DNA of 64,000 nt. It comes from Luteitalea sp. TBR-22. GTDB lineage: Bacteria > Acidobacteriota > Vicinamibacteria > Vicinamibacterales > Vicinamibacteraceae. How positions within the stretch are numbered: the stretch's first letter is position 1; every line of letters begins with the position of its first letter. The DNA is taken from assembly GCF_016865485.1 (NCBI RefSeq), contig NZ_AP024452.1:1200501-1264500 (forward strand). The letters are read 5' to 3'. The translations under genes were made by a program, and so were the position numbers. Shown here piece by piece: positions 16,742 through 26,059 of the stretch. A model generated the notes under the pieces. The model had not been told where the DNA came from and made no database searches. It saw only the letters and a program-made list of their open reading frames with translations.

Positions 16742-19700
16742 ATGAGCGGCCATCCGCCGGGACCCGACCCTCTCCTGCACGTCCACAACACGGCGCGTTT
16801 CTTCACCGAGAACCGCCAGATCGCCTGGGTGTTGCTCGTCGCCACGCTGCTGTGGGGCGTGTACGGCTACATGGGCATGGCCAAGCGCAAGGATCCGGTG
16901 GTGCCGGTCCTGTACGCTGCGGCGATCTGTCCCTGGCCGGGCGCGAGCGCCGAGAAGATCGAGCAGCTGGTCACGCGGCGCATCGAGGAGCGGATCGCCG
17001 AGAACGCGCGCGTCGAGCGGATCGAGTCGACCTCGCGCGGCAGCGTCGCGATCATCCTGATTGCCCTCGACGAGCGCACGGAGGACGCGCGCAAGGAACT
17101 CGACGACATCGCCCTGCGGCTGGCCGCGATCCGCGACCTGCCGGCCGGCGCCGGGCCGATCGAGTTCCAGAAGGACTTCGGCGACACGGCCGCGCTGATG
17201 CTCACGGTCGCCAGCCCGCCGGTCAACGGGATCGAGCTCGAGCTGCGGGCGCGCGGCATCCGCGAAGCCATCGAGTCGACGCGCCAGGGCGCCACCGGCA
17301 CGCGGGCCACCGTGGTCGTGCCCTTCCCGGTGTCGATCGCGCCGTCGATCGCCGCCCGGCAGCGCGACATCATCGTCACCGCGCTCACCGCACGGGACCT
17401 CGGCCGCGACATTCGCACCTTCGACGGGCCCGGGTTCGTCGGCGCCGACATCGAGACGACGCTCGACGACGAGGCCCTAGCGAGCGGGGTGCGCACCCTG
17501 ATCGACGAGAACCTGCTCCCGGCCGAACTGCCGCCCGACGTCTGGCCGCCGGTCCTCGTGCGCGACCCGAAGGACACGCAGGCCCGCATGGCGGCAGTGG
17601 CCGGCGACAAGTACACGTACCGCGATCTCGATCGGTTCACCGACCAGATCAAGCGGGTGCTGCAGACCGTGCCGCAGGTCTCCAAGATCACCCGCGCCGG
17701 CCTGCTGCCCGAGCAGATCTACCTCGAGTACTCGCAGGAGCGCCTGGCCTCGTACGGGCTGCAGCTCACCAAGCTGGCCGACATCCTGCGGGCCCGCAAC
17801 ATCACCGTGCCCGGCGGCATCCTCGACGTGCGTGGCAAGCGCGTCGCCATCGATCCGTCGGGCGAGTTCACGTCCGAGTCGCAGATCGGCGACGTGCTCG
17901 TCGGCACCACGGCGGAGGGGCGGCCCATCTACCTGCGCGACGGCGTGCAGGTGGTGCGGGCCTACCAGACGCCGGCGCGCTACCTGAACTACTACCAGGC
18001 GCGTGGTGCCGACGGCACCTTCCACCGGTCCCGCGCCGTCACCCTCGCCGTGCAGATGCGGCCTGGCGAGCAGATCGCCGCGTTCGGCGAGGCCGTCGAT
18101 GCCGCGCTGGCCGACCTGCGAGCCTCGGGCCTGCCGCACGACCTGATCGTCGACCGCCCGTCCGACCAGCCACTCCAGGTGCGCGAGAGCGTCGACCTGT
18201 TCATGCGGAGCCTCTACGAGGCGATCATCCTGGTCATCCTCGTGGCGCTGGTCGGCTTCTGGGAATGGCGCGCCGCGCTGCTGATGGCGCTGGCCATCCC
18301 GCTGACGCTCGCGATGACGTTCGGGATGATGCACGTGCTGCACGTGGACGTGCAGCAGGTGTCGATCGCCTCGCTGATCATCGCGCTCGGGCTGCTCGTC
18401 GACGACCCGGTGGTGGCCGGCGACGCCATCAAGCGCGAGCTGCAGGCCGGGCGGCCACCGATCCTGGCGGCCTGGCTCGGGCCGACGCGCCTGGCCACCG
18501 CCATCCTCTTCGCCACCATCACCAACATCGTCGCGTACCTGCCGTTCCTGCTGATCAGCGGCAACATCGGCAAGTTCATCTACTCGCTGCCGGTCGTCCT
18601 CGCATGCTCGCTGGTCGCCTCCCGCATCGTGTCGATGACGTTCATCCCGCTGCTCGGGTACTACCTGCTGCGCCCGAGTCGCACGCCGGAGCCGCCGATC
18701 GAGCATCGCCGCGCCCACGGCGTCACCGGGGCGTACTACCGGCTCGCCGGTTGGGCGCTCGACCACCGGTGGGCGACGCTCGCGGTCGCGATGCTGTTGC
18801 TGGTGGCGACGCTGGCCGCCTCGCGCGGGATCAGGATCCAGTTCTTCCCGAAGGACCTCGCGTACCTGTCCTACGTGGACGTGTGGCTGCCCGAGGACGC
18901 CACGCTGTCGGCGACGCGCGAGCGCGCCGGGGCGGCCGAGGCGGTGATCCGTCGCGTCGCCGCGGAGTTCGGGCGCACGCATACCGGTGAGGACGGCAAG
19001 GCCCGCGCGGTGCTCGAGTCGCTGACCACGTTCGTGGGCGGCGGCGGACCGCGCTTCTGGTTCTCGGTCGCGCCGGAGCTGTTCCAGCCCAACTACGCGC
19101 AGATCATCATCAAGGTCGGCGACAAACACGACACCCGCCTCCTCGTGCCCCTGCTGCAGCGCGCCCTGGCCGCGGAAGTGGCCGGCGCGCGCATCGACGT
19201 GCGCGAGCTCGAGAACGGCAAGCCAGTGGGCATCCCGGTGGCGGTGCGGCTGTCGGGAGACAACCCCGCCGAACTGCGCCGCATGGCCGAGGGGGTGAAG
19301 GCGATCTTCCGCAGCGTGCCGAAGGCCGATCGGGTGCGCGACGACTGGGGCGCCGACAGCTTCAGCGTCAAGCTGCAGGTCGACTCGGACAAGGCCAACC
19401 TCGCCGGCGTGTCGAACCTCGACGTGGCGCTCTCGTCGGTGACCGGCATGAACGGCTACCCGCTCACCGTGTTGCGCGAGGGCGACCAGCAGATCCCGGT
19501 CGTCGCGCGCCTGCGGCCCGAGGAGCGGGCCCGTATCACCGACGTGCAGAACCTGTACGTGTACTCGCAGGTCTCGTCACAGCGCGTGCCGCTGCGGCAG
19601 GTGTCCGAGGTGACCTATGCGATGCAGACCGAGAAGATCCGGCGTCGAAACCAGTTCCGGACCATCAGCGTGTCGGCGTTCCCGGTGCCGGGCGCACTGC

Positions 19701-20359
19701 CGTCGGAGGTGCTCCGCGCGGCGCGTCCGAAGCTCGACGCCTTCGCCCGCACCATGCCGCCGGGCTATCGCTTCGTGATCGGCGGCGAGTACGAGGAGCA
19801 GGTCAAGGGCTTCCGGCAGCTGGCGATCGTCATGCTGGTGTCGGTCAGCGCGATCTTCATGGCCCTCGTGTTCCAGTTCCGCAACGTCATCAAGCCGCTG
19901 ATCGTGTACTCGGCCATCCCGTTCGGGGTCGCCGGGGCGCTCCTCGGGCTCGACGTGATGGGCGCGCCGTTCGGCTTCATGGCCTTCCTCGGGATCGCGA
20001 GCCTGGTCGGCGTCATCGTCAGCCACGTGATCGTCCTGTTCGACTTCATCGAGGAGCGGCACGAGCACGGGGCGCCGTTCCGCGAGGCGCTGCTCGACGC
20101 CGGCATCGTCCGCCTCCGTCCGGTGATGGTCACCGTCGGTGCCACGGTGTTCGGCCTCGTGCCACTCGCGATGCACGGCGGGCCCCTGTGGGAGGGGCTC
20201 TGTTACACCCAGATCGCCGGGCTGACGATTGCCACCGGGGTGACGCTGGTGCTGGTGCCCGTGCTCTACGCGATCTTCGTGCAGGACCTGAAGTGGCTGG
20301 CGTGGGAGGAGGCCTCGTCCCCGCCGGCCATCGAGGCCGCACCCGTGGAGCCCGCTTGA
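16742..20359 (+). CDS. RND-family efflux pump inner-membrane subunit
   Basis: 1205-residue proton-driven pump, about 150 residues longer than AcrB-type proteins. N-terminal TM (about 20-42) followed by a large periplasmic domain, the TM2-TM6 block (ILVILVALVGFWEWRAALLMALAIPLTLAM, then SLIIALGLLVDDPVVAGDAIKRE with the paired Asp residues of TM4), a second periplasmic domain, and the TM8-TM12 block (LAIVMLVSVSAIFMALVFQF, GIASLVGVIVSHVIVLFDFIEE, VMVTVGATVFGLVPLAMHGGPLW). The sequence resembles the AcrB/MdtB-like export branch; drug or lipid substrates cannot be told from sequence. GAGGCGGGC precedes the ATG. Forms a complete tripartite pump with the two upstream genes. The patatin gene begins 40 nt downstream on the same strand. 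Confidence 0.92.
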   Translation: MSGHPPGPDPLLHVHNTARFFTENRQIAWVLLVATLLWGVYGYMGMAKRKDPVVPVLYAAAICPWPGASAEKIEQLVTRRIEERIAENARVERIESTSRGSVAIILIALDERTEDARKELDDIALRLAAIRDLPAGAGPIEFQKDFGDTAALMLTVASPPVNGIELELRARGIREAIESTRQGATGTRATVVVPFPVSIAPSIAARQRDIIVTALTARDLGRDIRTFDGPGFVGADIETTLDDEALASGVRTLIDENLLPAELPPDVWPPVLVRDPKDTQARMAAVAGDKYTYRDLDRFTDQIKRVLQTVPQVSKITRAGLLPEQIYLEYSQERLASYGLQLTKLADILRARNITVPGGILDVRGKRVAIDPSGEFTSESQIGDVLVGTTAEGRPIYLRDGVQVVRAYQTPARYLNYYQARGADGTFHRSRAVTLAVQMRPGEQIAAFGEAVDAALADLRASGLPHDLIVDRPSDQPLQVRESVDLFMRSLYEAIILVILVALVGFWEWRAALLMALAIPLTLAMTFGMMHVLHVDVQQVSIASLIIALGLLVDDPVVAGDAIKRELQAGRPPILAAWLGPTRLATAILFATITNIVAYLPFLLISGNIGKFIYSLPVVLACSLVASRIVSMTFIPLLGYYLLRPSRTPEPPIEHRRAHGVTGAYYRLAGWALDHRWATLAVAMLLLVATLAASRGIRIQFFPKDLAYLSYVDVWLPEDATLSATRERAGAAEAVIRRVAAEFGRTHTGEDGKARAVLESLTTFVGGGGPRFWFSVAPELFQPNYAQIIIKVGDKHDTRLLVPLLQRALAAEVAGARIDVRELENGKPVGIPVAVRLSGDNPAELRRMAEGVKAIFRSVPKADRVRDDWGADSFSVKLQVDSDKANLAGVSNLDVALSSVTGMNGYPLTVLREGDQQIPVVARLRPEERARITDVQNLYVYSQVSSQRVPLRQVSEVTYAMQTEKIRRRNQFRTISVSAFPVPGALPSEVLRAARPKLDAFARTMPPGYRFVIGGEYEEQVKGFRQLAIVMLVSVSAIFMALVFQFRNVIKPLIVYSAIPFGVAGALLGLDVMGAPFGFMAFLGIASLVGVIVSHVIVLFDFIEERHEHGAPFREALLDAGIVRLRPVMVTVGATVFGLVPLAMHGGPLWEGLCYTQIAGLTIATGVTLVLVPVLYAIFVQDLKWLAWEEASSPPAIEAAPVEPA

Positions 20360-20399
20360 GCATGGCCCGACCCTGCCGTACGATTCCGGCTCGACCCCG

Positions 20400-22562
20400 A
20401 TGACCTCCGACCCGTCCATCAGCGCCATCGACGTTGCCGCCCGCGGGCTCCTGCGCGGCATCGCCGTCCGCACCGCTGCCACCGGCACGCTCCTCTGCGA
20501 GGGCGGCAGCCCCGCCACCGAGGCCATCCTCCTCGTCAACGGGATCGTCGAAGCGGTGGACGGGCCCGAGGTCTACACGCGCCAGTTGATTGCCGGGACG
20601 GGCGAGCCGCCGGTGTTCGTGAGGGGGCTGCGCGCCCGGACCGAGGTGCGGGTGGCGCGCGTGCCCGTGGATCGCCTCGAGGCCGCGGCACCAGGGCAGG
20701 CGGCAGCGCTCACCGAGGTGTTGCTCGATCGCCTGCTGCGCCGCGAACTCGTCGCCAACGCCTCGGCGATCTTCGGCGACCTCGACGGACAGGCGCTCGC
20801 CGACATCGATGACGCCTCCGATTGGGTCGATCTCAAGCGGGGCGGCATCCTGATGCGGCAGGGCGACACGGGTGACCGCGTGTTCGTGCTCCTGTCGGGC
20901 CGCCTGCAGGCCGTGCACGAGGGCGCCAACGGCGCCAGTCGCGTGGTGGGCGACATCGCCGCCGGCGAGACCGTCGGGGAGATGTCGTTCTTCACCGGCG
21001 AGCCTCGCAGCGCGACGGTGCGGGCCGTGCGCGACAGCCTGCTCATCGGGCTGGATCGCGCCATCGTCGATCGGCTGATCGCGACGCGCCCCTCCGCGAT
21101 GCGGCACATCATCAAGGTCCAGATCGACCGCGTGCGCCGCGCCAACTCCGGTGTGCCGCTACGCGCTCCGCTCACCAACATCGCGGTCGTTCCGCTCGAC
21201 GACCTGGTGCCGACCGGCCAGTTCTGCCGGGACCTCGCAAGTGCCCTGGAGCCGTTCGGCGCCGTCGTGCACGTCGATGCCGAACGGCTCGACCAGCGCC
21301 TGCAGCAGCCGGGGCTCGCCGACTCGCCGGAAGACGGCCCCGAGTCGACGCGCCTGGCCGCATGGCTGGAGGAACTCGAGCGCGCCGCCCGCTTCGTCGT
21401 GTACGAGACGTCGGCGCGGCACCCCGGCTGGGTGGCCCGCAGCATCAGCCGCGCCGATTGCGTGGTCCTGGTGGGCCGCGGTTCCGGCGATCCCGCGCCG
21501 ACCGAGATCGAGCGCATCGTCGCGCGCGAGGAGGGCGAGCACGGGGCCGCTCAGCGACTGCTGGTGCTCCTGCACGACGACGAGGCGCTGCCCTCGGGCA
21601 CGTCGAGGTGGACGGCGGCGCGGGCGGTGTCGCGGCATCACCACGTGCGCCTGTCGAGGCCGGGCGACATCGCGCGCGTCGCGCGCTTCCTCGCCGACCG
21701 CGCGGTCGGCCTCGTCCTCGGCGCCGGCGGCGCACGGGGGTTCGCCCACATCGGCGTGCTGCGCGTGTTGCAGGAGGCAGGCATCCCCATCGACCTCGTC
21801 GCAGGCACCAGCATGGGCTCGGCGATGGCCGCCCAGCACGCGATGGGGTGGTCGCCCGACCGGATCATGGAGACGGCCGACGACGTCTGGAACCGCATCC
21901 GCCCGCACACCGAGTACACGCTGCCGCTGCTGTCGCTCGTGCGCGGCCAGAGCGCGCAGAAGTGCGGCGAGATGATGTACGGCACCACCTGCATCGAGGA
22001 CCTGTGGCTCCCGTACTTCTGCGTGTCGGCCGACCTCACCGACGCCTCGATGTACGTGCACCGCGACGGGTCGCTGCTGCTCGCCGTGACGGCGAGCTCG
22101 TCGCTGCCGGCCGTGATCGTGCCGACCCAGGCCGGCGACCACCTGCTCTGCGACGGGTCGCTCTTCAACACGCTGCCGGTGAACCTGGCGCGCGCCTCCG
22201 GCTGCGGCACGGTGATCGCCTCGCGTGTGTCGGTGCCGCAGGACAAGGACTTCGTCTACGAGCAGATCCCCTCGCTGCGCGAGGTGCTCGGGGCGAAGCT
22301 GCGACGGCGCCCGCTCCGCTACCCGAGCATCATGAGCGTGCTGCTCCGGAGCTCGATGCTGGCGGCCGTCGACCAGGAGAACAAGGAGTCGCTCAGCGCC
22401 GACCTGCTCTTCGCGCCCGCCCTCGAGCAGTTCGGGCTGATGGAGTTCACGGCATTGAAGCAGATTGCCGCGGTGGGCGAGGCCGACGCCCGCCGACAGG
22501 TCGCCGAGTGGCAGGCCGAGGGCCGGCTGGCCCGCATTCCGAGGGAACGTACCGGTGAATGA
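20400..22562 (+). CDS. Patatin-like phospholipase with cyclic-nucleotide-binding domain
   Basis: 720-residue protein with the layout of neuropathy-target-esterase-type lipases. A degenerate cNMP-like region occupies about 20-100, and a better one about 115-235 includes the phosphate-binding cassette GETVGEMSFFTGEPRSATVRA (189-209). A linker domain (about 255-430) contains RADCVVLVGRG and LLVLLHDDEALPSG. The C-terminal patatin domain (about 435-690) has the oxyanion motif GAGGARG (441-447), nucleophile Ser471 in GTSMGS and Asp585 in DGS, so the Ser-Asp dyad is complete. It probably hydrolyses membrane phospholipids under nucleotide or effector control. The stop overlaps the GTG of the CFA-like methyltransferase by 8 bp, pairing lipid hydrolysis with lipid modification. 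A TACGAT hexamer lies 15 nt before the ATG. Confidence 0.9.
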   Translation: MTSDPSISAIDVAARGLLRGIAVRTAATGTLLCEGGSPATEAILLVNGIVEAVDGPEVYTRQLIAGTGEPPVFVRGLRARTEVRVARVPVDRLEAAAPGQAAALTEVLLDRLLRRELVANASAIFGDLDGQALADIDDASDWVDLKRGGILMRQGDTGDRVFVLLSGRLQAVHEGANGASRVVGDIAAGETVGEMSFFTGEPRSATVRAVRDSLLIGLDRAIVDRLIATRPSAMRHIIKVQIDRVRRANSGVPLRAPLTNIAVVPLDDLVPTGQFCRDLASALEPFGAVVHVDAERLDQRLQQPGLADSPEDGPESTRLAAWLEELERAARFVVYETSARHPGWVARSISRADCVVLVGRGSGDPAPTEIERIVAREEGEHGAAQRLLVLLHDDEALPSGTSRWTAARAVSRHHHVRLSRPGDIARVARFLADRAVGLVLGAGGARGFAHIGVLRVLQEAGIPIDLVAGTSMGSAMAAQHAMGWSPDRIMETADDVWNRIRPHTEYTLPLLSLVRGQSAQKCGEMMYGTTCIEDLWLPYFCVSADLTDASMYVHRDGSLLLAVTASSSLPAVIVPTQAGDHLLCDGSLFNTLPVNLARASGCGTVIASRVSVPQDKDFVYEQIPSLREVLGAKLRRRPLRYPSIMSVLLRSSMLAAVDQENKESLSADLLFAPALEQFGLMEFTALKQIAAVGEADARRQVAEWQAEGRLARIPRERTGE

Positions 22563-23706
22563 TCGCGTGAGTCAGTGGTTGGCCCGACGGATCGAGTCCG
22601 TGCTGGCCTCGAGGCTGAACCCCGAGGTGCCTGCGCTGGGGCTGCGCCTCGCCGACGGCGACCTGCGGGCGATCGGGCAAGGCGATCCGCTGGCGACCAT
22701 CGTCATCCACTCGCGGCGCGGGCTCGCGGCGCTGGCCAGCATGGACGCGACCAGGATTGCCGAGGCGTACCGCGCCGGGGCCATCGACGTCGAGGGATCG
22801 CTGCAGCGCATCCTGGCGCTGCGCGAGGCCTTCGCCGATCGCCACCCGATCACCGACACCTGGCGGTTCATCAGGCCGCTGTTCTTCGGGCAGGTCAACA
22901 GCGACAAGAAGTGGATTGCCGATCACTACGAGCGCGACGGCGACTTCTACACGTCGTTCCTCGACCGTCGGCACCGCTGCTACTCGCAGGGGCTGTTCGC
23001 GTCGCCGGACGAGCCGCTCGAGGACGCACAGACCCGCAAGCTCGACGCCGCGGTCGAGGCCCTGGGCCTTGGCGCCGGGGCGCGCGTGCTCGACGTCGGA
23101 GGCGGCTGGGGGGCCTTCACCGAGCACGGCGGCAGGCACGGCCTCCACGTGACGTCACTGACGATCTCGCGCGCCTCGGAGCGATTCATCCAGGGCATCA
23201 TCGACGCGCAGGGCCTGCCCTGTCGCGTGGTGCGCGAGCACCTGATGGAGCACGAGTCGGCCGAGCCCTACGACGGCATCGTGAACCTCGGGGTGACCGA
23301 GCACCTGCCCGACTACCCGGCAACGCTGAAGAAGTACCAGCAACTGCTCAAGCCGGGCGGGTTCATCTACCTGGACGCCAGCGCCGCCCGCGTGAGCCAC
23401 GACTACTCGGCGTTCCTGCTGCGGCACCTGTTCCCGGGCAACGGCACCACGCTGTGCCTGCACAAGTACCTCGCGGCCGTGGCGGATTCGCCGTTCGAGG
23501 TGCTGCGCGTGCACAACGACCGCGAGAACTACCGGCTCACCACCCTGCACTGGGCCCGCAACCTCGACGCCCAGAAGGACTTCATCTGCGAGCGGTACGG
23601 CCCCGAGACGTGGCGCACGTTCCGGCTGTACCTGTGGGGGTGCGTCGACGGCTTCGAGCGCGACATGATCCAGGCCTACCGCTGGGTCCTGCAACTGCCG
23701 CGCTGA
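22555..23706 (+). CDS. Cyclopropane-fatty-acyl-phospholipid synthase family methyltransferase
   Basis: 383-residue SAM-dependent methyltransferase of the CFA synthase family, acting on phospholipid acyl chains at the inner membrane. The N-terminal lipid-binding region is about 1-115; the Rossmann domain starts with VLDVGGGWGAFTEHG (the family's usual GCGWG has Gly in place of Cys here), then LTISRASERFIQGII, YDGIVNLGVTEHLPDYPATLKKY and PGGFIYLDASAARVSHDYSAF. HYERDGDFYTSFLD matches the substrate-positioning segment. The GTG start (22555) lies inside the end of the patatin gene; the frame is open farther upstream, but family similarity begins near here. Whether it makes cyclopropane or methylates differently is uncertain. 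An AATTTGAAATTT-type element starts 4 nt after the stop. Confidence 0.85.
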   Translation: MNDRVSQWLARRIESVLASRLNPEVPALGLRLADGDLRAIGQGDPLATIVIHSRRGLAALASMDATRIAEAYRAGAIDVEGSLQRILALREAFADRHPITDTWRFIRPLFFGQVNSDKKWIADHYERDGDFYTSFLDRRHRCYSQGLFASPDEPLEDAQTRKLDAAVEALGLGAGARVLDVGGGWGAFTEHGGRHGLHVTSLTISRASERFIQGIIDAQGLPCRVVREHLMEHESAEPYDGIVNLGVTEHLPDYPATLKKYQQLLKPGGFIYLDASAARVSHDYSAFLLRHLFPGNGTTLCLHKYLAAVADSPFEVLRVHNDRENYRLTTLHWARNLDAQKDFICERYGPETWRTFRLYLWGCVDGFERDMIQAYRWVLQLPR

Positions 23707-23709
23707 GGT

Positions 23710-23840
23710 GGCAATTTGAAATTTGACATTTGATATTCCCGCGGGCGACGGCCTTCGGCCTGTCGCCCTCGAGGCGCGTCGAGCGGCAGCGACCGGAGGT
23801 CGCGCCGCCGAGAATTTCAAATCTCGAATTTCCGATTGCC
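23710..23840. repeat. 131-bp element with AT-rich inverted arms (copy 1)
   Basis: GC-rich core bounded by AT-rich arms: GGCAATTTGAAATTTGAC at the left and a matching inverted, imperfect arm ending GAATTTCCGATTGCC at the right. It fills the gap between convergent genes. The arms match copies at 44417-44545 and 44953-45082; the core differs from those two. Could be a non-autonomous mobile repeat or a bidirectional terminator. Confidence 0.75.
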
Positions 23841-23847
23841 GCCGCGG

Positions 23848-24555
23848 CTAGCGTTTGTACGTGATCGCCAGCCCGCCGCCGCGCTCGTCCACCGTGGTGT
23901 CAGCCCCTGGCGTCGCGCGCAGCACCGCCAGGTACTCGCGCGATCCCATGGCGCCTCGGCGGCCCGATTCACTCACGTTGTGCGTGGTGAACACGCCGCC
24001 CTTCACCAGTTTCGGGAACACCGCGCGGAAGTAGTTCGGATACCAGTCCTTGTCGGCGTCGCTGAACACGAAGTCGAACGGCCCCTCGAGCGCGGGCACG
24101 ATGGCGTGCGCATCACCGAGCCGCGCGTCGACGTAGCGGGCCAGGCCCGCCTTGTCGAAGTTCGCCTTCGCCTCCTTGTGCCGGCCCTCGTCGAGTTCGA
24201 CGGTGACAAGCTTGCCGCCGGTCTTGCTCAGTGCCCACGCGATCCAGATGCCCGAGTGCCCCGTGGAGGTGCCGATCTCCAGGGCGCGTGTGTACCTGTT
24301 CTTGACGATGAGGTCGTGGAGCGTCTGGCCATCGACGTCGGGGACGTTGAGGTCGCGCCAGGTGCCGGCCCGCTCGGCCAGGAACGCCTTGACGCGCGCG
24401 TCCAGCGCAGCCTGGTCGTGGGTTGGTGACTGGACAGCGCGCCCCAGTGCCGGCAGAACTGACCGGCCCGTGCGGCCTGCCTGCCACGTCAGAGGCGTGG
24501 CGACGACGAGGGCACTGGTCAGCAGCGTGGCAAGGGCGAGGACTGGGGTAGGCAT
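23848..24555 (-). CDS. Exported class I O-methyltransferase
   Basis: 235-residue SAM-dependent O-methyltransferase of the catechol/caffeoyl-CoA-type family. SAM-binding motif I is ALEIGTSTGHSGIW; later family blocks are VTVELDEGRHKEAKANFDKAGL, FDFVFSDADKDWYPNYF and LVKGGVFTTHNVSESG. Unusually for this family, the N-terminus resembles a signal peptide (PTPVLALATLLTSALVVATPLTW), so export or membrane tethering is suggested although SAM is cytoplasmic; this is the odd point of the gene. ATG 24555 is chosen over GTG 24564 because GGAG lies 8 nt upstream. It is separated by 129 bp from the TrpB2 gene on the same strand. Substrate unknown. Confidence 0.82.
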   Translation of the reverse strand: MPTPVLALATLLTSALVVATPLTWQAGRTGRSVLPALGRAVQSPTHDQAALDARVKAFLAERAGTWRDLNVPDVDGQTLHDLIVKNRYTRALEIGTSTGHSGIWIAWALSKTGGKLVTVELDEGRHKEAKANFDKAGLARYVDARLGDAHAIVPALEGPFDFVFSDADKDWYPNYFRAVFPKLVKGGVFTTHNVSESGRRGAMGSREYLAVLRATPGADTTVDERGGGLAITYKR

Positions 24556-24684
24556 GAGCGGCACTCCATCTGAAGACTCCGACGATTGTCGCGCTGCTCA
24601 CGCCGCCGCACTGTGAAACAACCGTGACGCCCTGATGAAGGGAGAGTCGTATCCGGCGGACACCAGCCTTGACGTGGTTCCGAG

Positions 24685-26049
24685 CTATCCGTTCACGGAC
24701 GGCAGGCCGGCCAGGGCCATCGCGAGTTCCGACTCGTCGTAGGTCTGGTTGACCAGCTTGCCGGCGAAGTAGTCCATGTACGCCTGCATGTCGAAGTGTC
24801 CATGGCCGCACAGGTTGAACAGGATGGCGCGCGACACGCCCTCCTCGCGGCAGCGGATCGCCTCGTCGATCGCGCCGCGCACTGCGTGATTGGCCTCGGG
24901 CGCCGGCAGGATGCCTTCCGCGCGGGCGAACTGCACGCCGGCGTCGAAGCAGTCGCGCTGCATCAGCGCGCGGGCCTCGATCAGGCCGAGCTCCTTCAGG
25001 TGCGACACCATCGGCGCCATGCCGTGGTAGCGAAGGCCGCCGGCGTGGAACCCGGGCGGCATGAAGGTCGACCCGAGCGTGTGCATCTTGGTGAGCGGCG
25101 TCATGTGCGCCGTGTCGCCGAAGTCGTACGCATACGTCCCGCGCGTCAGGCTCGGGCACGCGGCCGGCTCCACGGCCACGATGCGCACGTCCTTGCCGCC
25201 GCGCAGCTTCGCGCCGATGAACGGGAACACGATGCCGGCGAAATTGGAGCCGCCGCCCGTCGCTCCGACGATGACGTCCGGGTAGTCGTCGGCCATCTCG
25301 AGCTGCGCCATCGCCTCCTTGCCGATCACGGTCTGGTGCAACAGCACGTGATTGAGCACCGAGCCGAGGGCGTAGTTGGTGTCGCCGTTGGTGGCGGCGA
25401 CCTCCACGGCTTCCGAGATCGCCATGCCGAGGCTGCCCTTGCAGTCGGGATCCTTCTCGAGCACCGCACGACCGTAGTTGGTGAGCGGCGACGGGCTGGC
25501 CACGCACGAGGCGCCGTAGGTCTCCATCAGGGCGCGGCGGTACGGCTTCTGGTCGTACGACACGCGCACCATGAAGACCTGCACCTCGATGCCGAAGAGC
25601 GCGCCGGCGAAGGCCAGCGACGACCCCCACTGGCCCGCGCCGGTCTCGGTGGCAATCTTCCGGATGCCCGCCTCGCGGTTGTAGAAGGCCTGCGCCACCG
25701 ACGTGTTCGGCTTGTGACTCCCGGCCGGGCTCACGCCCTCGTACTTGTAGTAGATGCGCGCCGGCGTCTGCAGCGCCTGCTCGAGGCGCCGCGCGCGGAA
25801 CAGCGGCGTCGGCCGCCACTGGCGGTACACGTCGCGCACCGGGCCGGGGATCTCGATCTCGCGCTCGGTGGAGACCTCCTGCTCGATGAGCGCCATCGGG
25901 AAGAGCGGCGCGAGGTCGTCGGGGCCGAGCGGCTGCAGCGTGCCGGGATGCAGCGGCGGCGGGCAGGGCGCTGGCAGGTCGGCGGCCAGGTTGTACCAGG
26001 TGGTGGGGAGCTTCGATTCGTCGAGCAGGAACTTCACACGGTCGGTCAA
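24685..26049 (-). CDS. TrpB2-type tryptophan synthase beta chain
   Basis: 454-residue PLP enzyme of the TrpB2 group, longer than classic TrpB (about 400). It should condense indole with serine to tryptophan. Features: [13 protein letters not shown], the PLP lysine block [34 protein letters not shown], phosphate-binding [12 protein letters not shown] and the C-terminal CGHGHFDM. The N-terminal extension ([33 protein letters not shown]) is typical of TrpB2. The start is TTG at 26049: GGAGG lies 5 nt upstream and the following residues fit the family start, whereas an upstream ATG at 26106 would add unmatched sequence. No trpA or other trp gene is adjacent; stand-alone TrpB2 genes are common and may act in indole salvage. 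Confidence 0.92.
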   Translation of the reverse strand: MTDRVKFLLDESKLPTTWYNLAADLPAPCPPPLHPGTLQPLGPDDLAPLFPMALIEQEVSTEREIEIPGPVRDVYRQWRPTPLFRARRLEQALQTPARIYYKYEGVSPAGSHKPNTSVAQAFYNREAGIRKIATETGAGQWGSSLAFAGALFGIEVQVFMVRVSYDQKPYRRALMETYGASCVASPSPLTNYGRAVLEKDPDCKGSLGMAISEAVEVAATNGDTNYALGSVLNHVLLHQTVIGKEAMAQLEMADDYPDVIVGATGGGSNFAGIVFPFIGAKLRGGKDVRIVAVEPAACPSLTRGTYAYDFGDTAHMTPLTKMHTLGSTFMPPGFHAGGLRYHGMAPMVSHLKELGLIEARALMQRDCFDAGVQFARAEGILPAPEANHAVRGAIDEAIRCREEGVSRAILFNLCGHGHFDMQAYMDYFAGKLVNQTYDESELAMALAGLPSVNG

Positions 26050-26054
26050 GACAG

Positions 26055-26059
26055 CCTCC
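26055..26059 (-). promoter_or_regulatory. Shine-Dalgarno site fixing a TTG start for TrpB2
   Basis: GGAGG on the minus strand, 5 nt before TTG 26049. It is the main reason for choosing this rare start codon. Confidence 0.75.

Noticed and set aside
20400-22562. A CBASS-like antiphage reading of the nucleotide-gated patatin
   Set aside because: No CD-NTase or cyclase is encoded nearby and the fusion resembles NTE-type housekeeping lipases, so a defence claim is not supported.
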